DNA of 64,000 bases. It comes from an uncultured Acidobacteriota bacterium. Lineage in GTDB: Bacteria > Acidobacteriota > Vicinamibacteria > Vicinamibacterales > CAVVIG01. How positions within the stretch are numbered: position 1 is the stretch's first letter; every line of letters begins with the position of its first letter. The stretch is taken from contig CADEDC010000026.1 of assembly GCA_902825985.1 (NCBI GenBank), positions 1 through 64,000 on the forward strand, written 5' to 3'. The position numbers were made by a program, and so were the translations under genes. Below the pieces are notes generated by a model. The model saw only the letters and a list, made by a program, of their open reading frames with translations. It was not told the DNA's origin and made no database searches. Shown piece by piece: positions 1 to 11,282 of this stretch.

Positions 1-807
1 GTAGGCAGGGTCGCTGCTCCACAGCGGCGCGATGCGAGCCAGCAGCGGTCCGACCGGCACCGCCGTCTGCAGTTCGGCGGCCGCCGTCGCCCGGGCGAGC
101 GACCGTTCCGCATTGATTTCGCCCGGCGCCGTCCAGTACCCGAACACCTCGGCGTCCGTGAGCGTCCGGTACTTCGGATCGGCGAGCACCAGCGGCTGCC
201 GGAAGAGGTCACCCGTGGACTGGATCATCCGCGTCTGGCCGAAGCCCTTGTCGCGCAGCCAGGTGTTGAGCGCCTCCAGTCCGCCGATCCGGGCCAGCAG
301 CATGTCCGTCGCCGTGTTGTCACTCGTGACCACCATCTGCGTGACGAGATCGCGGAGCGTGACGCGCAGGCCGGCGTCGAACGTGTAGAGGACGCCGGAC
401 CCGTCGCGCAGATCGGGCTCCGACACGGCGACACGCTGATCCAGGTCCAGTCGGCCGTGCGCCGCCAGGTCGAAGGCCCGCAACATGATGCCGAGTTTGA
501 TCACACTGAAGCTGTTGAATGCGCGACCGTCGCGCACCCCGGCCTCCTCCCCGGTCGTCAGGTTCTTGACGAACACGCCGGTGTCGGCCTTGAAGCCCGC
601 CAGTTCGCGATGCAGCAGGTCGCCGAGCGTCGGGTCCTCCGTACTGCGCGGACCGACAGCCGGGCCGGACGATGGCGCGCCGGCAGCCGCCGCGGCTCCG
701 TCGCCCGCCTCGGACGGCGGCGCCGCCGGTTGGCCGGGTTGCCGGCAGGCGCCGGCGGCGAGCAGCACGACCGCCACCGCGGCCGCCATCCCTCGAAATC
801 GCTGCAT
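1..807 (-). CDS. Class A beta-lactamase-fold serine hydrolase, lipoprotein (3' end cut by window)
   Basis: The reading frame is open from an ATG at 807 to the window edge, giving 269 codons. The N-terminus is a lipoprotein signal: a hydrophobic stretch ending LLAAGAC, with Cys21 as the likely lipidated residue, then a Pro/Ala-rich linker. The class A beta-lactamase/transpeptidase-like fold is shown by an S-x-x-K motif (SVIK, Ser101-Lys104) and an SDN triad (Ser162-Asn164) at family-like spacing. The KTG box would lie beyond the window. I see no clear E-x-x-L-N omega-loop motif after SDN, so a housekeeping serine hydrolase is as likely as a true beta-lactamase. Probably anchored to a membrane facing the periplasm. 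Fold confidence is high, substrate unknown. Confidence 0.8.
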   Translation of the reverse strand, partial: MQRFRGMAAAVAVVLLAAGACRQPGQPAAPPSEAGDGAAAAAGAPSSGPAVGPRSTEDPTLGDLLHRELAGFKADTGVFVKNLTTGEEAGVRDGRAFNSFSVIKLGIMLRAFDLAAHGRLDLDQRVAVSEPDLRDGSGVLYTFDAGLRVTLRDLVTQMVVTSDNTATDMLLARIGGLEALNTWLRDKGFGQTRMIQSTGDLFRQPLVLADPKYRTLTDAEVFGYWTAPGEINAERSLARATAAAELQTAVPVGPLLARIAPLWSSDPAY

Positions 808-835
808 GCCGCGATTATGGTCTATTCGACGTGCC

Positions 836-961
836 ATGGACGCTGAACGAGAGCTCGTACTGCAGCTCCCCGCTGATCCGTCGATATGCCCGCTCGGCCG
901 CATCGGCGACCGGCTGGAGATTGGGTGTGAGCGCCGGATAGTGGTGGATCTCGAAGTGGGC
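836..961 (-). pseudogene. Remnant of a TolB-like/surface-antigen protein N-terminus
   Basis: The minus-strand frame here reads about 42 residues containing HFEIHHYPAL, then AERAYRRIS and LQYELSF. This resembles the region after the signal peptide in large acidobacterial TolB-propeller/peptidase-MA-like proteins (pattern 'HFEIYYYPE...AESAYxxxSxxLxHxLxF'). A stop follows at 815-817 and nothing upstream in the frame looks coding, so only a fragment survives. Recognition is from memory of the family pattern. Confidence 0.4.
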
Positions 962-967
962 CGTCCC

Positions 968-1036
968 GGTGGTCGCCAGATTCTGGTCGAGGATCCAGAC
1001 GGAAACCCTATCGAACTGATCGAGCCGGCGCGCTGA
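968..1036 (+). pseudogene. Remnant of a glyoxalase/VOC-family C-terminus
   Basis: The last 22 codons before the TGA at 1034-1036 read GGRQILVEDPDGNPIELIEP-Ala-Arg, with the 'DPdGNxIEL' ending typical of VOC (glyoxalase/bleomycin-resistance) proteins, including the C-terminal metal-ligand Glu. Upstream residues in the same frame do not look like a VOC domain. This is read as the tail of a lost gene, facing the TolB-like fragment on the other strand. Confidence 0.4.
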
Positions 1037-1141
1037 AGGTGTGGCCGCGCGGTTCCGACGTATCACCAGTCGGGTCTACCGCGCCCCGAAGACACCACGG
1101 GTGGACCGTGGCCCCTTCGGGTCGTCGTCGGCGACCGGATG

Positions 1142-2116
1142 TTACTTGCTGACGGTCACCGTCACGTCGTCGTAGGACAACAGCGCGCCGTCGTCGGCGA
1201 TGCCACGCAGCACGTAGGTGCCGGGTGCCGGGAAGCTCGCCTTGACGGTGATCCGGTTGTCGGCCGGCAGCGGCGGCGCCAGCCACAGCGGCGCCCACGG
1301 GGAGTTGGCACCGGCACGGGTGTCCTCCCACGCCTTGATCTGGGTCGGCTCGAAGGTGACCTGCGAGCCAGACGGTATGCGATACGGCACCCACGACAGG
1401 TGCAGGCCGACATTCTTCCCGACGGTGATGCGGGTCGGCGCCGTCATCATCGCCCGCTGCACGCGTGCCGCCGCGGCTTCCGGTGTCACCTGCCGCTGGG
1501 TGTTGACGCCGGCGCCCGACCCGCTGCCGCGGCGCTTCGGCACGCCGTCGTCGGTCACCTCGGTGACGATCGTGACCGGCTCGCCGACCTTGGCCGCCAG
1601 CGTCTTCGTGCCCTGGATCGTCACGACCGGCGGTTTGTTGGCGCGGATCTCGGGACTGCTGGATCCGGCGCCGAGCGCGCCGGTCTCCGACGCCTTCACG
1701 ACATCGTCGATCTTGTAGTCCTCGCGAAGCGAGGCATACGCCTTCTCGGACTTGCCGTGGCTGGTCAACGTCCAGATGAGTTCGTCTTTGCCGGTGAAGT
1801 TCGCCGGCACCTTGATCCGGAAGATGAAGCGGTTCCGCCGCGGTAGAAAGTGCGTCGGCTGTCTCTGATCGATCGGGCCGGGCGAGAAGGCGTTGTCCGG
1901 GCCAATCGGCACGTCCACCTCCTCTTCCCAGTTGCGGTTCATGTAGCCGAACACGAAATAGCGGCTGCCGTCGGCATCCTCTTCCCATCCCTCGTAGCCG
2001 GGCGAGACGTACTGCCCGCTGTTGTAGGACAGCGATTGCGCGGCGGCGACCGGTGCCATCCATGGTGCGGCGCCGACGACCAGCGCCGTCACGATCGTAC
2101 GAATGAAGTTCTTCAT
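1142..2116 (-). CDS. Secreted protein of unknown function, partner of the cytochrome/copper protein
   Basis: The 324-residue product starts at MKNFIRTIV; the ATG at 2116 begins a clear signal peptide ending VAAAQ, while upstream in-frame codons lie in unlike sequence. The mature protein is mixed and soluble: an aromatic N-terminal part (SRYFVFGYMNRNWEEE), a central KPPVVTIQG segment, and a C-terminal beta-sandwich-like part ending YDDVTVTVSK. I do not recognise the family. It lies 20 bp downstream of the cytochrome/monooxygenase-like gene on the same strand, so co-transcription and a shared periplasmic role are likely. Confidence 0.75.
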   Translation of the reverse strand: MKNFIRTIVTALVVGAAPWMAPVAAAQSLSYNSGQYVSPGYEGWEEDADGSRYFVFGYMNRNWEEEVDVPIGPDNAFSPGPIDQRQPTHFLPRRNRFIFRIKVPANFTGKDELIWTLTSHGKSEKAYASLREDYKIDDVVKASETGALGAGSSSPEIRANKPPVVTIQGTKTLAAKVGEPVTIVTEVTDDGVPKRRGSGSGAGVNTQRQVTPEAAAARVQRAMMTAPTRITVGKNVGLHLSWVPYRIPSGSQVTFEPTQIKAWEDTRAGANSPWAPLWLAPPLPADNRITVKASFPAPGTYVLRGIADDGALLSYDDVTVTVSK

Positions 2117-2136
2117 GACTGCCGTCCTGCCGTCGC

Positions 2137-3600
2137 CTACTGCTGTTGCTGTTGCTGCTGGTTCTGCGTCGGTCGCGGCGCCGCTTTCAGCTGCTGCGCG
2201 ACCGCTCCGCACAACGGGCAGCCCAGGAAGACGTCCTTGCCGGGATTGGCCTGCACCCGCTGCTTCATCTCGTTCTGGAACTGTTCCTCGGTCAGCGCGA
2301 CGCGATTGCCGAGGTCGATGAACATGTTGGTGATCGACCGGTTGCCCGATCCCGACCAGTTGCGCGGATCGGCGACATTCTTATTGGACGGCGTGTTGTC
2401 GAAATAGCCGATGATGTGAAGAATCGTCCCCTTGGGCAGCAACGGCGCGACGTCGTCGGCATAGCTGTAGCCGCGAACCCAGTTGTGGTCGTAGCCGACG
2501 CAGCTCAGCGTCTGGATGTTGTAGCCCCAGATCGCCTCGAGGCACATGCGGTTGCCCGGCGCGTGCAGGTGCGGCTCGAACGAGATGATCTTGGTTGGCT
2601 CCTGCATCACCGCGTAGGCATGCAGCTGCTGCTCCTTCTCCATCGGACGGATGTCGATGTCGACGCCATTGCCAAGACCGAACACGGCCCGCCGGTACTC
2701 CGGCTTGTAGCCCTTCGGCGCCAGCTTGTAGCCGAACTCGAGATGCGAGGTGACGTCCTTGCCGCTCGAATGGGTGTGCAACGAGTCGGAGACGATGTAC
2801 GACCCCTTCTTCAGGAGCACGGCCGACTTGGGATCGAAGTAGTCAGGGTTGCGTCCGACTTCGTGCACCGGCCAGTTCACGACACTGTCGCTGCCGGCGA
2901 CGAGTTCGGTGTCACTCGGCTCGTAGTTGAGACCGACCTGCGTCCGGTAGATCAGGTGATGCCAGACGAACAATCCGCCCACCGTCTCACGGCCGCCATT
3001 GCGCACCGTGGCGTCGTTCACTTCCTTGATCTCGACGGCAAGGACGTAGCGGTCCTCGTCGAGCGGGATCGACACCGGTTCAATCTCGCCCCACCAGTCG
3101 GGCGAGTTCGCCTTCACCAAAATGTTCTTGGTCTTGACGATGAGATCCGGCGTGCCGATCCGCCAGGTATTGGCGTCCGCGTACTCCTTCGCCGGCGGCA
3201 GGTCGGCGGGATTGCCACGGGGCGCACCGGCGTCGGCCCAGCGCGCGATCATCGCGACCTCGTCGGCGCTCAACGACGGATCGTCCTTGTACTTCTGGAT
3301 GCCGATGTTCTTCTCCATGTACCAGGGCGGCATCACCCCGGCCTTCGGGCCGATGCCGGTGCGCTGCTTGATCGCGCGCGCCCACGGGCGCACCTGCTCG
3401 TAGGTCGTCAACGGCATCGGGCCACCGCCGCCAGGACGATGGCAGGTCTCGCAGCTGCGCTGCAGAATCGGCGCGATGTCCTTCGCGTAGGTGACGGCGT
3501 CTGCGGCAGCGGCGCTCGCCGGCAGCCACACGCTGCCCGCGAACGCGGCGGCACACGCGGTGCCGATCGCAAACGTGCGCGTGAGAATAGCAGTCATCAT
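2137..3600 (-). CDS. Secreted c-type cytochrome fused to a copper type II ascorbate-dependent monooxygenase-like domain
   Basis: The start is the first of two tandem ATGs (3600), 8 nt after a GGGAG ribosome site. A signal peptide leads into an N-terminal cytochrome c-like region with one haem motif, CETCH, of the type often annotated planctomycete cytochrome c. The remaining ~350 residues carry a pattern like peptidylglycine/dopamine monooxygenases: WHHLIYRT (adjacent His pair), LHTHSSGK (HxH), HLHAPGNRM, and a late Met in SITNMF, together compatible with two copper sites. The protein ends in seven consecutive Gln. Probably a periplasmic oxidase or monooxygenase taking electrons through its haem; substrate unknown. 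Confidence 0.75.
   Translation of the reverse strand: MMTAILTRTFAIGTACAAAFAGSVWLPASAAAADAVTYAKDIAPILQRSCETCHRPGGGGPMPLTTYEQVRPWARAIKQRTGIGPKAGVMPPWYMEKNIGIQKYKDDPSLSADEVAMIARWADAGAPRGNPADLPPAKEYADANTWRIGTPDLIVKTKNILVKANSPDWWGEIEPVSIPLDEDRYVLAVEIKEVNDATVRNGGRETVGGLFVWHHLIYRTQVGLNYEPSDTELVAGSDSVVNWPVHEVGRNPDYFDPKSAVLLKKGSYIVSDSLHTHSSGKDVTSHLEFGYKLAPKGYKPEYRRAVFGLGNGVDIDIRPMEKEQQLHAYAVMQEPTKIISFEPHLHAPGNRMCLEAIWGYNIQTLSCVGYDHNWVRGYSYADDVAPLLPKGTILHIIGYFDNTPSNKNVADPRNWSGSGNRSITNMFIDLGNRVALTEEQFQNEMKQRVQANPGKDVFLGCPLCGAVAQQLKAAPRPTQNQQQQQQQ
2140..2160 (-). repeat. Trinucleotide run coding a seven-Gln tail
   Basis: Seven consecutive CAG/CAA codons form the extreme C-terminus of the cytochrome/monooxygenase-like protein, directly before its stop. 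The codons are mixed (five CAG, two CAA), so this is an imperfect microsatellite; length variation would change only the tail. Confidence 0.9.
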
Positions 3601-4230
3601 CGGAGTCACTCCCTGCGGCAGTCGCGCGTCGCGGATTGTTGGGCGGGGCGCGCGCACCTCTTCCGATCACTCTAGCGGATGCGAATGCGCCAGCGACCTG
3701 CGCCGACGGGACAAGCGGATGACAAGCGTGTGGCGAGACCGTGACGCAGGTCGGCATTCGGTAAAAATCGCGCACCCGGTTGAGGGATTTTCCGCACCGC
3801 GAGGCTCCGCGGTCAGCCAGATCTCCGCGCCGGTCGGCGCACAGGGAGCGGCAAGGCGTGGCCGCCGGATGACCGAGCGGATCGGGCGGTTGCCAACGGC
3901 TGGGTTCGTGGGCCGCGTCCAGCTGAGCACCTCGTGGCTTTGGACGGGAACTCGCCGGCCGAATGCGGTACGATTCCGCGTGTGCCCGTCGGATGCCGCG
4001 GTCAGGCGGTCAGCGGCAGGAGCGGGCGGAGGTCATGCCCCCGGTCTACGTCCGCTTCCCGGCGCTCCTCGCTAACTCGAGCGCTCCGATCGGATCCGAC
4101 CTCCATACGATTCTGGTGTCGGCGGCGATGACTGGTGGGACCGACAAGGCAGGAAGTGACGCGCCGAGCGCTCGACGCGATTGACCGCACCCTCACCGGT
4201 GCAGACGTCCCATCCGCAAAGGTGCCGCAC
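3601..4230. other. Divergent intergenic region without a recognised gene
   Basis: This stretch separates the minus-strand cytochrome gene from the plus-strand PDZ operon. Short open frames exist on both strands, but none resembles a protein I know. Both promoters should lie here; I cannot point to a convincing -35/-10 pair. Confidence 0.4.
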
Positions 4231-5532
4231 ATGGAGACCGGCAGCTCCTATCGTCCACGCGTGTCGCGCGAGACACGCTCGCTGCTGGCGGCCGGCGTAC
4301 TCGCTGTCGCCGCATTGTGGCTTCTGGCTCGCCTCAGGTTTCCAGAGCGCCCCGTCACCCCCAACCCGGTGCCGTCGGTTCTGGGCCAGCTGGCCAGTGG
4401 CCCGAAGTACGACGATCTCGCCGGCGAGGTCGCGCAACTGCAGGCGCGGGTGCAGCCGTCGCTGCTGTCGCTCGATCAGGCCGCAGCTCAGCTCGCCGCC
4501 GGCGCCGGCGTCCCGGCAGCCACCGCACTAAGGCTGCGCGACGACCTCGCGGTCACGTGGACCCGGCCGGGGCCGGACCCCGTCCTCAACGGCGTCACCG
4601 TGCTGGGGCGCGATGCGGCATCCGGCCTGGCCGTCGCGCGGCTGCCGAGCACGGCGCCGACACCGGCGCCGGCGCCGTGGACGCCGCGCCAGCTTCAGCA
4701 GTCCCGCTACCTCATCGCCAGTGACGTCTCCGTCCTCGGTGTCTCGCTGCGGCCGGTGTTCGTCGGCTCGCTCGATCCGGTCGACAGCCCGCTGTGGTCG
4801 GAGGCGGTGTGGGCCGTGCCGGCCCATACCGACCTGGTGCCCGGGTCGTTCGTGTTCACCAACGGAGCGGACCTGGTCGGTCTGGTGATCGCCGACGGCG
4901 AACGGCTGGTCATCGTGCCGGGCACCACCGTGCTCGCGGCGGCCGATCGTCTGCTGACCATGCCGGCACGCCCGGTGGGCACATTGGGAGTCGAGGTGCA
5001 GGCGCTGACGCCCCCCCTCACCACGGTCACCGGGGTGCCGGTGGGGGTCGTCGTCACGTGGGTCGATCCGGAGGGTGCCGCCACGAAGCAGTTGATGGTG
5101 GGCGATGCCATCGAGTCGGTCGATGGCGCGGCGATCGCCACCCGCCGCCACTGGGACGTGCGGATGGCCCGCCTGTCGGCCGGGGAGACGGTCACCCTTG
5201 GGGTGCGCCGCGGCGGCGAACGTCGCGACGTCGCGGTGGCAGCGCGGGCGCCGGCGGCGCGGGCGTCTGCGACACGCCCGGCCGTACGATCCCTCGGCCT
5301 CACCCTGCGGACGCGGACGCGAGTCGGCGCTGAAGTGATCCGGGTCGAACGGGCGTCCGCCGCCGATCGCGCCGGCCTCGCCGCCGGCGACGTCATCACG
5401 CTCGTCGCCAACCTGCACGCACCGACGCCGGCGCAGGTGCAGCAGTCGTTCGGCGCCGTCGAGCAGGGGTCGCGCGTGATGGTTGCCGTCACCAGGGGCG
5501 ACGCGCACTTCGTGACGACCGTGGAACGATGA
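4231..5532 (+). CDS. Membrane-anchored tandem PDZ protein (HtrA-like, protease-inactive)
   Basis: From ATG 4231 (AAAGG about 10 nt upstream) the product is 433 residues; an in-frame GTG at 4135 would add 32. A single membrane helix near the N-terminus (LLAAGVLAVAALWLLARL) anchors it. The middle part has the beta-rich look of a trypsin-like domain (PVFVGSLDPVD..., GSFVFTNGADLVGLVIADG), but a G-x-S-G-G nucleophile box is absent. Two PDZ domains follow, from about residues 245 and 345 (GVVVTWVDPEGAA; AEVIRVERASAADRAGL). It therefore looks like a degenerate HtrA/DegS acting as a scaffold or sensor. The stop overlaps the next start by 4 bp, implying translational coupling with the two transporter-like genes. 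Confidence 0.75.
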   Translation: METGSSYRPRVSRETRSLLAAGVLAVAALWLLARLRFPERPVTPNPVPSVLGQLASGPKYDDLAGEVAQLQARVQPSLLSLDQAAAQLAAGAGVPAATALRLRDDLAVTWTRPGPDPVLNGVTVLGRDAASGLAVARLPSTAPTPAPAPWTPRQLQQSRYLIASDVSVLGVSLRPVFVGSLDPVDSPLWSEAVWAVPAHTDLVPGSFVFTNGADLVGLVIADGERLVIVPGTTVLAAADRLLTMPARPVGTLGVEVQALTPPLTTVTGVPVGVVVTWVDPEGAATKQLMVGDAIESVDGAAIATRRHWDVRMARLSAGETVTLGVRRGGERRDVAVAARAPAARASATRPAVRSLGLTLRTRTRVGAEVIRVERASAADRAGLAAGDVITLVANLHAPTPAQVQQSFGAVEQGSRVMVAVTRGDAHFVTTVER

Positions 5533-6697
5533 CCGCCCATCCGGCTGGCGACCCCTTCGTCGGCGTCGACCCGTCACTCGGTGTCCCGGACCACGGGCAG
5601 CTCCCAGGCCCGGACGGCCTGCGGCCACGCGGGTGGCGGAAGCTGCTGGTGTGGTCGCCGACGTCGGCGCCGCTGGCTCTCCTCCTGTTGGTCGGCATCG
5701 CGGCAGGCCCACGGGGCATCAACCTGCTGTCTGCCGCGACGCTGTCCCTGCTCGACCCGGTGGTGCCGGTGGCGCTCGCCGCCCTCGGCGTACTGGTTGG
5801 CCTGAGCGTGGGCGATCGCCGTACCGACCGCCGCCGGCTGTTCGCGGCCGCCTGTCTCGCCGCCGCCATCACCATCGTCATCGTGTCGGCTGGATTCGCG
5901 GTGCTGGCGCTCGCCGTAACGGCGGCGACGGCGCGGCCGTTCTGGATCCTCAGCCTGACGACCGGCATCTGCGCGGCCACGTCACTGACGTTGCCGGCCG
6001 GCAATCCGCTGGAACGCATGACGACCGCCGCCAGTCGCGTCGCCGAGCTCGGCGCCCTGCTCCCGATCGTGGCGGGTGGACTGATGATGGCGTCGCTGCG
6101 CGCCGGCTCCTCGCCGGGCAGCGCGGCCCTCCTGGCACAGGCCATCGGCGTGACGCTGGCGCTGGCGGCCGCCGCCTGGTTGCTGTTGACGCGCGCCTCC
6201 TCCGAAATCGAAGAGCGGATCTTCGCCGTGTCGGCGCTGCTGCTCGTCGGCGGTGTCGCGGATGCCCTCTCCCTGTCCGCCCTGTTCGGAGGACTGGCCG
6301 CCGGCGTGTTCTGGCGGTTTGCCGGCCGACACCCGCGCGAGACCATCGCACGGGACGTGCTGTTCGTCCAACACCCCCTCCTGGTGCTCGTGCTGCTGGT
6401 CGCCGGGGCACGGGCCGAGCTGTCGCCGGCGTCGCTCGCCCTCGGCGCCGCCTACGCGGCGCTGCGGCTGGCCGGACAGCTGGCGGGTGCCAGGCTCGCC
6501 AGCCGCATCGCACGGGCGAACGCGCCTGACGATTTCGCGGGCCATCTCCTCCCACCCGGCGTCTTCGGCGTCGCGTTCGCCCTGAATGCCCTCAGCGTCG
6601 TCGGGCCCGACGCGTCGCTGCTGCTCGCGATCGTCGTGGTGGGCACCGTCGGCGCCGAGTTCTTCGCCCATCTCCGGGTGCCGCGGCGGGTGGGCGC

Positions 6698-6701
<4 letters not shown>
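5529..6701 (+). CDS. Antiporter-like polytopic membrane protein (CPA/Na+-H+ exchanger-like)
   Basis: The 390-residue product is almost entirely hydrophobic helices after a ~40-residue cytosolic N-terminus. It resembles a sodium/hydrogen-exchanger fold and the first half of the downstream fusion protein. In the stretch matching the SPT...LADL motif of that protein it has TSLTLPAGNPLERM and then AELGALLPIV, with no matching Asp, so it may be a transport-impaired or regulatory partner. It overlaps both neighbours by 4 bp (ATGA), marking a coupled three-gene operon. Family placement is moderately sure; ion specificity cannot be read. Confidence 0.7.
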
Positions 6702-9457
<2,756 letters not shown>

Positions 9458-9529
9458 CAGCCGGGCGGACGTCCATCTCGCTGGCGACGGCCGGTTCGTG
9501 ATGGGCGCACTCGGCGTCAGGGCGCCCGC

Positions 9530-10177
9530 TCATCGGCTCCTCGCACGGGAGCGGTCGCGCGGCCCGGTGAACGTCAGCCGCGCCGAGACGGCGACATTCC
9601 CCTTCATGACCGTCGTGATCTGGCGCAGTGCATGGTCGTTCTCGGCGGTTGTGTTCGAGACGATGCAATCGGCCGGCGCGAAAATCGTGTAGCCCCGCAT
9701 GTAGGCGTCGTTGGCGGTGAAGAGGACGCAGATATTGCCGGCGATGCCGGTGAGGATGACGCGCCTGACGTGCAGCGCCTCCAGCAAGGTGTCCAGGCCG
9801 GTGTCGAAGAACCCCGAGTGCTTGGGCTTGAGCACGAAGTAGTCGCGCGCCGTCGGGCGCAGCCGTTGCGAGATCCGCCGGCCGGGCGACGAGCGGGCGG
9901 TGCAATGCGCCACCGTGCGCCGGAAGTCCGACCGCCACTGTCCGAAGTTGTCGTTGATATAGATTGTCGGCACGCCGGCGGCCGCGGCGCGACGCTTGAG
10001 CCGTGCCAGCGGAGCTGCCATCGCGTCCGCCTGCGCGACGAGCGGCGCCGAACCCGCGAACGCCAGATCGTTGATGACGTCGATCAGCAGGATCGCCGTC
10101 CCCGCGACCGGGACGGCCACCGACGCTGCACCGCTGTCGAGACGGGCCTTCGCGCCGCCCGCGTTCGATCGCCCCAT
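9530..10177 (-). CDS. Isochorismatase-family cysteine hydrolase
   Basis: The start is taken at MGRSNAGG (10177), giving 215 residues; upstream in-frame residues look non-coding. The isochorismatase-like triad is visible: Asp in LLIDVINDL, Lys in FVLKPKHSGFF, and Cys in TGIAGNICVLFTA. Family members hydrolyse amides or vinyl ethers such as nicotinamide, N-carbamoyl compounds and isochorismate; nothing here fixes the substrate. It lies 13 bp downstream of the SDR gene on the same strand, so the two are probably co-transcribed. The C-terminal ~15 residues are Arg-rich and unusual. Confidence 0.85.
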   Translation of the reverse strand: MGRSNAGGAKARLDSGAASVAVPVAGTAILLIDVINDLAFAGSAPLVAQADAMAAPLARLKRRAAAAGVPTIYINDNFGQWRSDFRRTVAHCTARSSPGRRISQRLRPTARDYFVLKPKHSGFFDTGLDTLLEALHVRRVILTGIAGNICVLFTANDAYMRGYTIFAPADCIVSNTTAENDHALRQITTVMKGNVAVSARLTFTGPRDRSRARSR

Positions 10178-10190
10178 GGCACGGGTTCGC

Positions 10191-10979
10191 CTATTCGCCG
10201 GTCTTCTCGGCCGAGCCCGGTTCGGCCATGCGCCGATGCTGTTCGGCGAGCACCCCCGCGGGCGTGACGTTGGCGATAGCCGACTGGAGCTTGTTCTTCC
10301 AGCCACTGACGACATCCCCGTCGCCGCGCATCATCGCGTCGAAGCCGACACGCGCCACCTCCGCGGCATCGTCCTTCTGCCCCTGGCCGACCTTCGTATC
10401 CAGCATATCGGCCCGTTCGAAGAAGTCGGTTTCGGTGGCCCCCGGCATGAGGCAGGTCACCGTCACCCCGCTGTCCTTCAGCTCGGCCCGCAGGGCGAAC
10501 GAAAACGAGTCGACGAATGCCTTGGTGCCGTTGTAGACGGCCTGGTAGGTGCCCGGCATGAAGCCGGCAATCGAACCGGTGAGCAGGATGCGACCGCGTC
10601 CACGCCGGCGCATGTCACGACCGACGAGCTGGACCAGGTACACGGTCCCGGTGACGTTCGTGTCGATGACGTGACGTACCTCCCGGAAGTCCTGGTCGAG
10701 AAACGCACGACCGAGCCCATGGCCGGCGTTGGCCAGGAGCGCATCGACCGGCCGCGCCGCCGCCGCCGCCCACAATCGATCGACGCCGTCAGTGGTGGCG
10801 AGATCGCATTCGACGGCCGTGACGGCCGCGCCGAGGCCGCGAAACCGGTCCGCCGCAGACTGAATCTCCGGTCGATCGGCGGCAACGAGCAGGTCGAAGC
10901 CTTGCTGGGCACAAATCGCCGCCAATTCGAGACCGATCCCGGACGAAGCGCCAGTGACAATGGCGAATGGTCTACTCAT
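10191..10979 (-). CDS. Short-chain dehydrogenase/reductase (SDR)
   Basis: The ATG at 10979 follows a GAGGGAG ribosome site, giving 262 residues. It is a classical SDR: nucleotide-binding TGASSGIG near the N-terminus, NAG in LLANAGHG, catalytic Ser in LLTGSIAGF, and Tyr/Lys in YNGTK. Such enzymes use NAD(P)H to interconvert carbonyls and alcohols; the C-terminal half is like the DltE/YqjQ type of general SDRs. It precedes the isochorismatase-like gene. Substrate unknown. Confidence 0.88.
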   Translation of the reverse strand: MSRPFAIVTGASSGIGLELAAICAQQGFDLLVAADRPEIQSAADRFRGLGAAVTAVECDLATTDGVDRLWAAAAARPVDALLANAGHGLGRAFLDQDFREVRHVIDTNVTGTVYLVQLVGRDMRRRGRGRILLTGSIAGFMPGTYQAVYNGTKAFVDSFSFALRAELKDSGVTVTCLMPGATETDFFERADMLDTKVGQGQKDDAAEVARVGFDAMMRGDGDVVSGWKNKLQSAIANVTPAGVLAEQHRRMAEPGSAEKTGE

Positions 10980-11282
10980 TGATCTCCCTCTTCGATCAGT
11001 TGCACGGGCAGGGCCTGCAAGTGAATTGCTCGCGTGCCGGAAACGCCGGGCCAGAGAGGCGGCATCAATGAGAGGCCATGGATCCTCACCATGGGCCGCT
11101 CGAGCCGTTGACCGGTGGTGTGGGCGTGCGACGTTGGCGGTCGGACTGTCCCGGGTGTCTCCATTCGGTTGGAAAAAAGCATGTTGCGTACCACCGCCGC
11201 TGGCGTTCGCCACACGCGGTTCGGCTCGGCCACGCGACGGACGAGCTGCGCCGCGGCGGCCGGGCGTCCCGGCCGTACGCCT
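10980..11282. other. Intergenic, no gene seen
   Basis: About 300 bp lie between two minus-strand genes. No frame resembles a known protein and I see no strong hairpin. It should hold the promoter of the SDR/isochorismatase pair. Confidence 0.4.

Noticed and set aside
485-967. Plus-strand frame leading into the VOC-like tail
   Set aside because: Most of it is antisense to the serine hydrolase; only the last ~22 codons resemble a real family.
2146-3675. Long open frame on the plus strand opposite the cytochrome/copper protein
   Set aside because: Arg/Val/Asp-rich composition typical of antisense GC-rich DNA; the minus strand carries clear motifs and a signal peptide.
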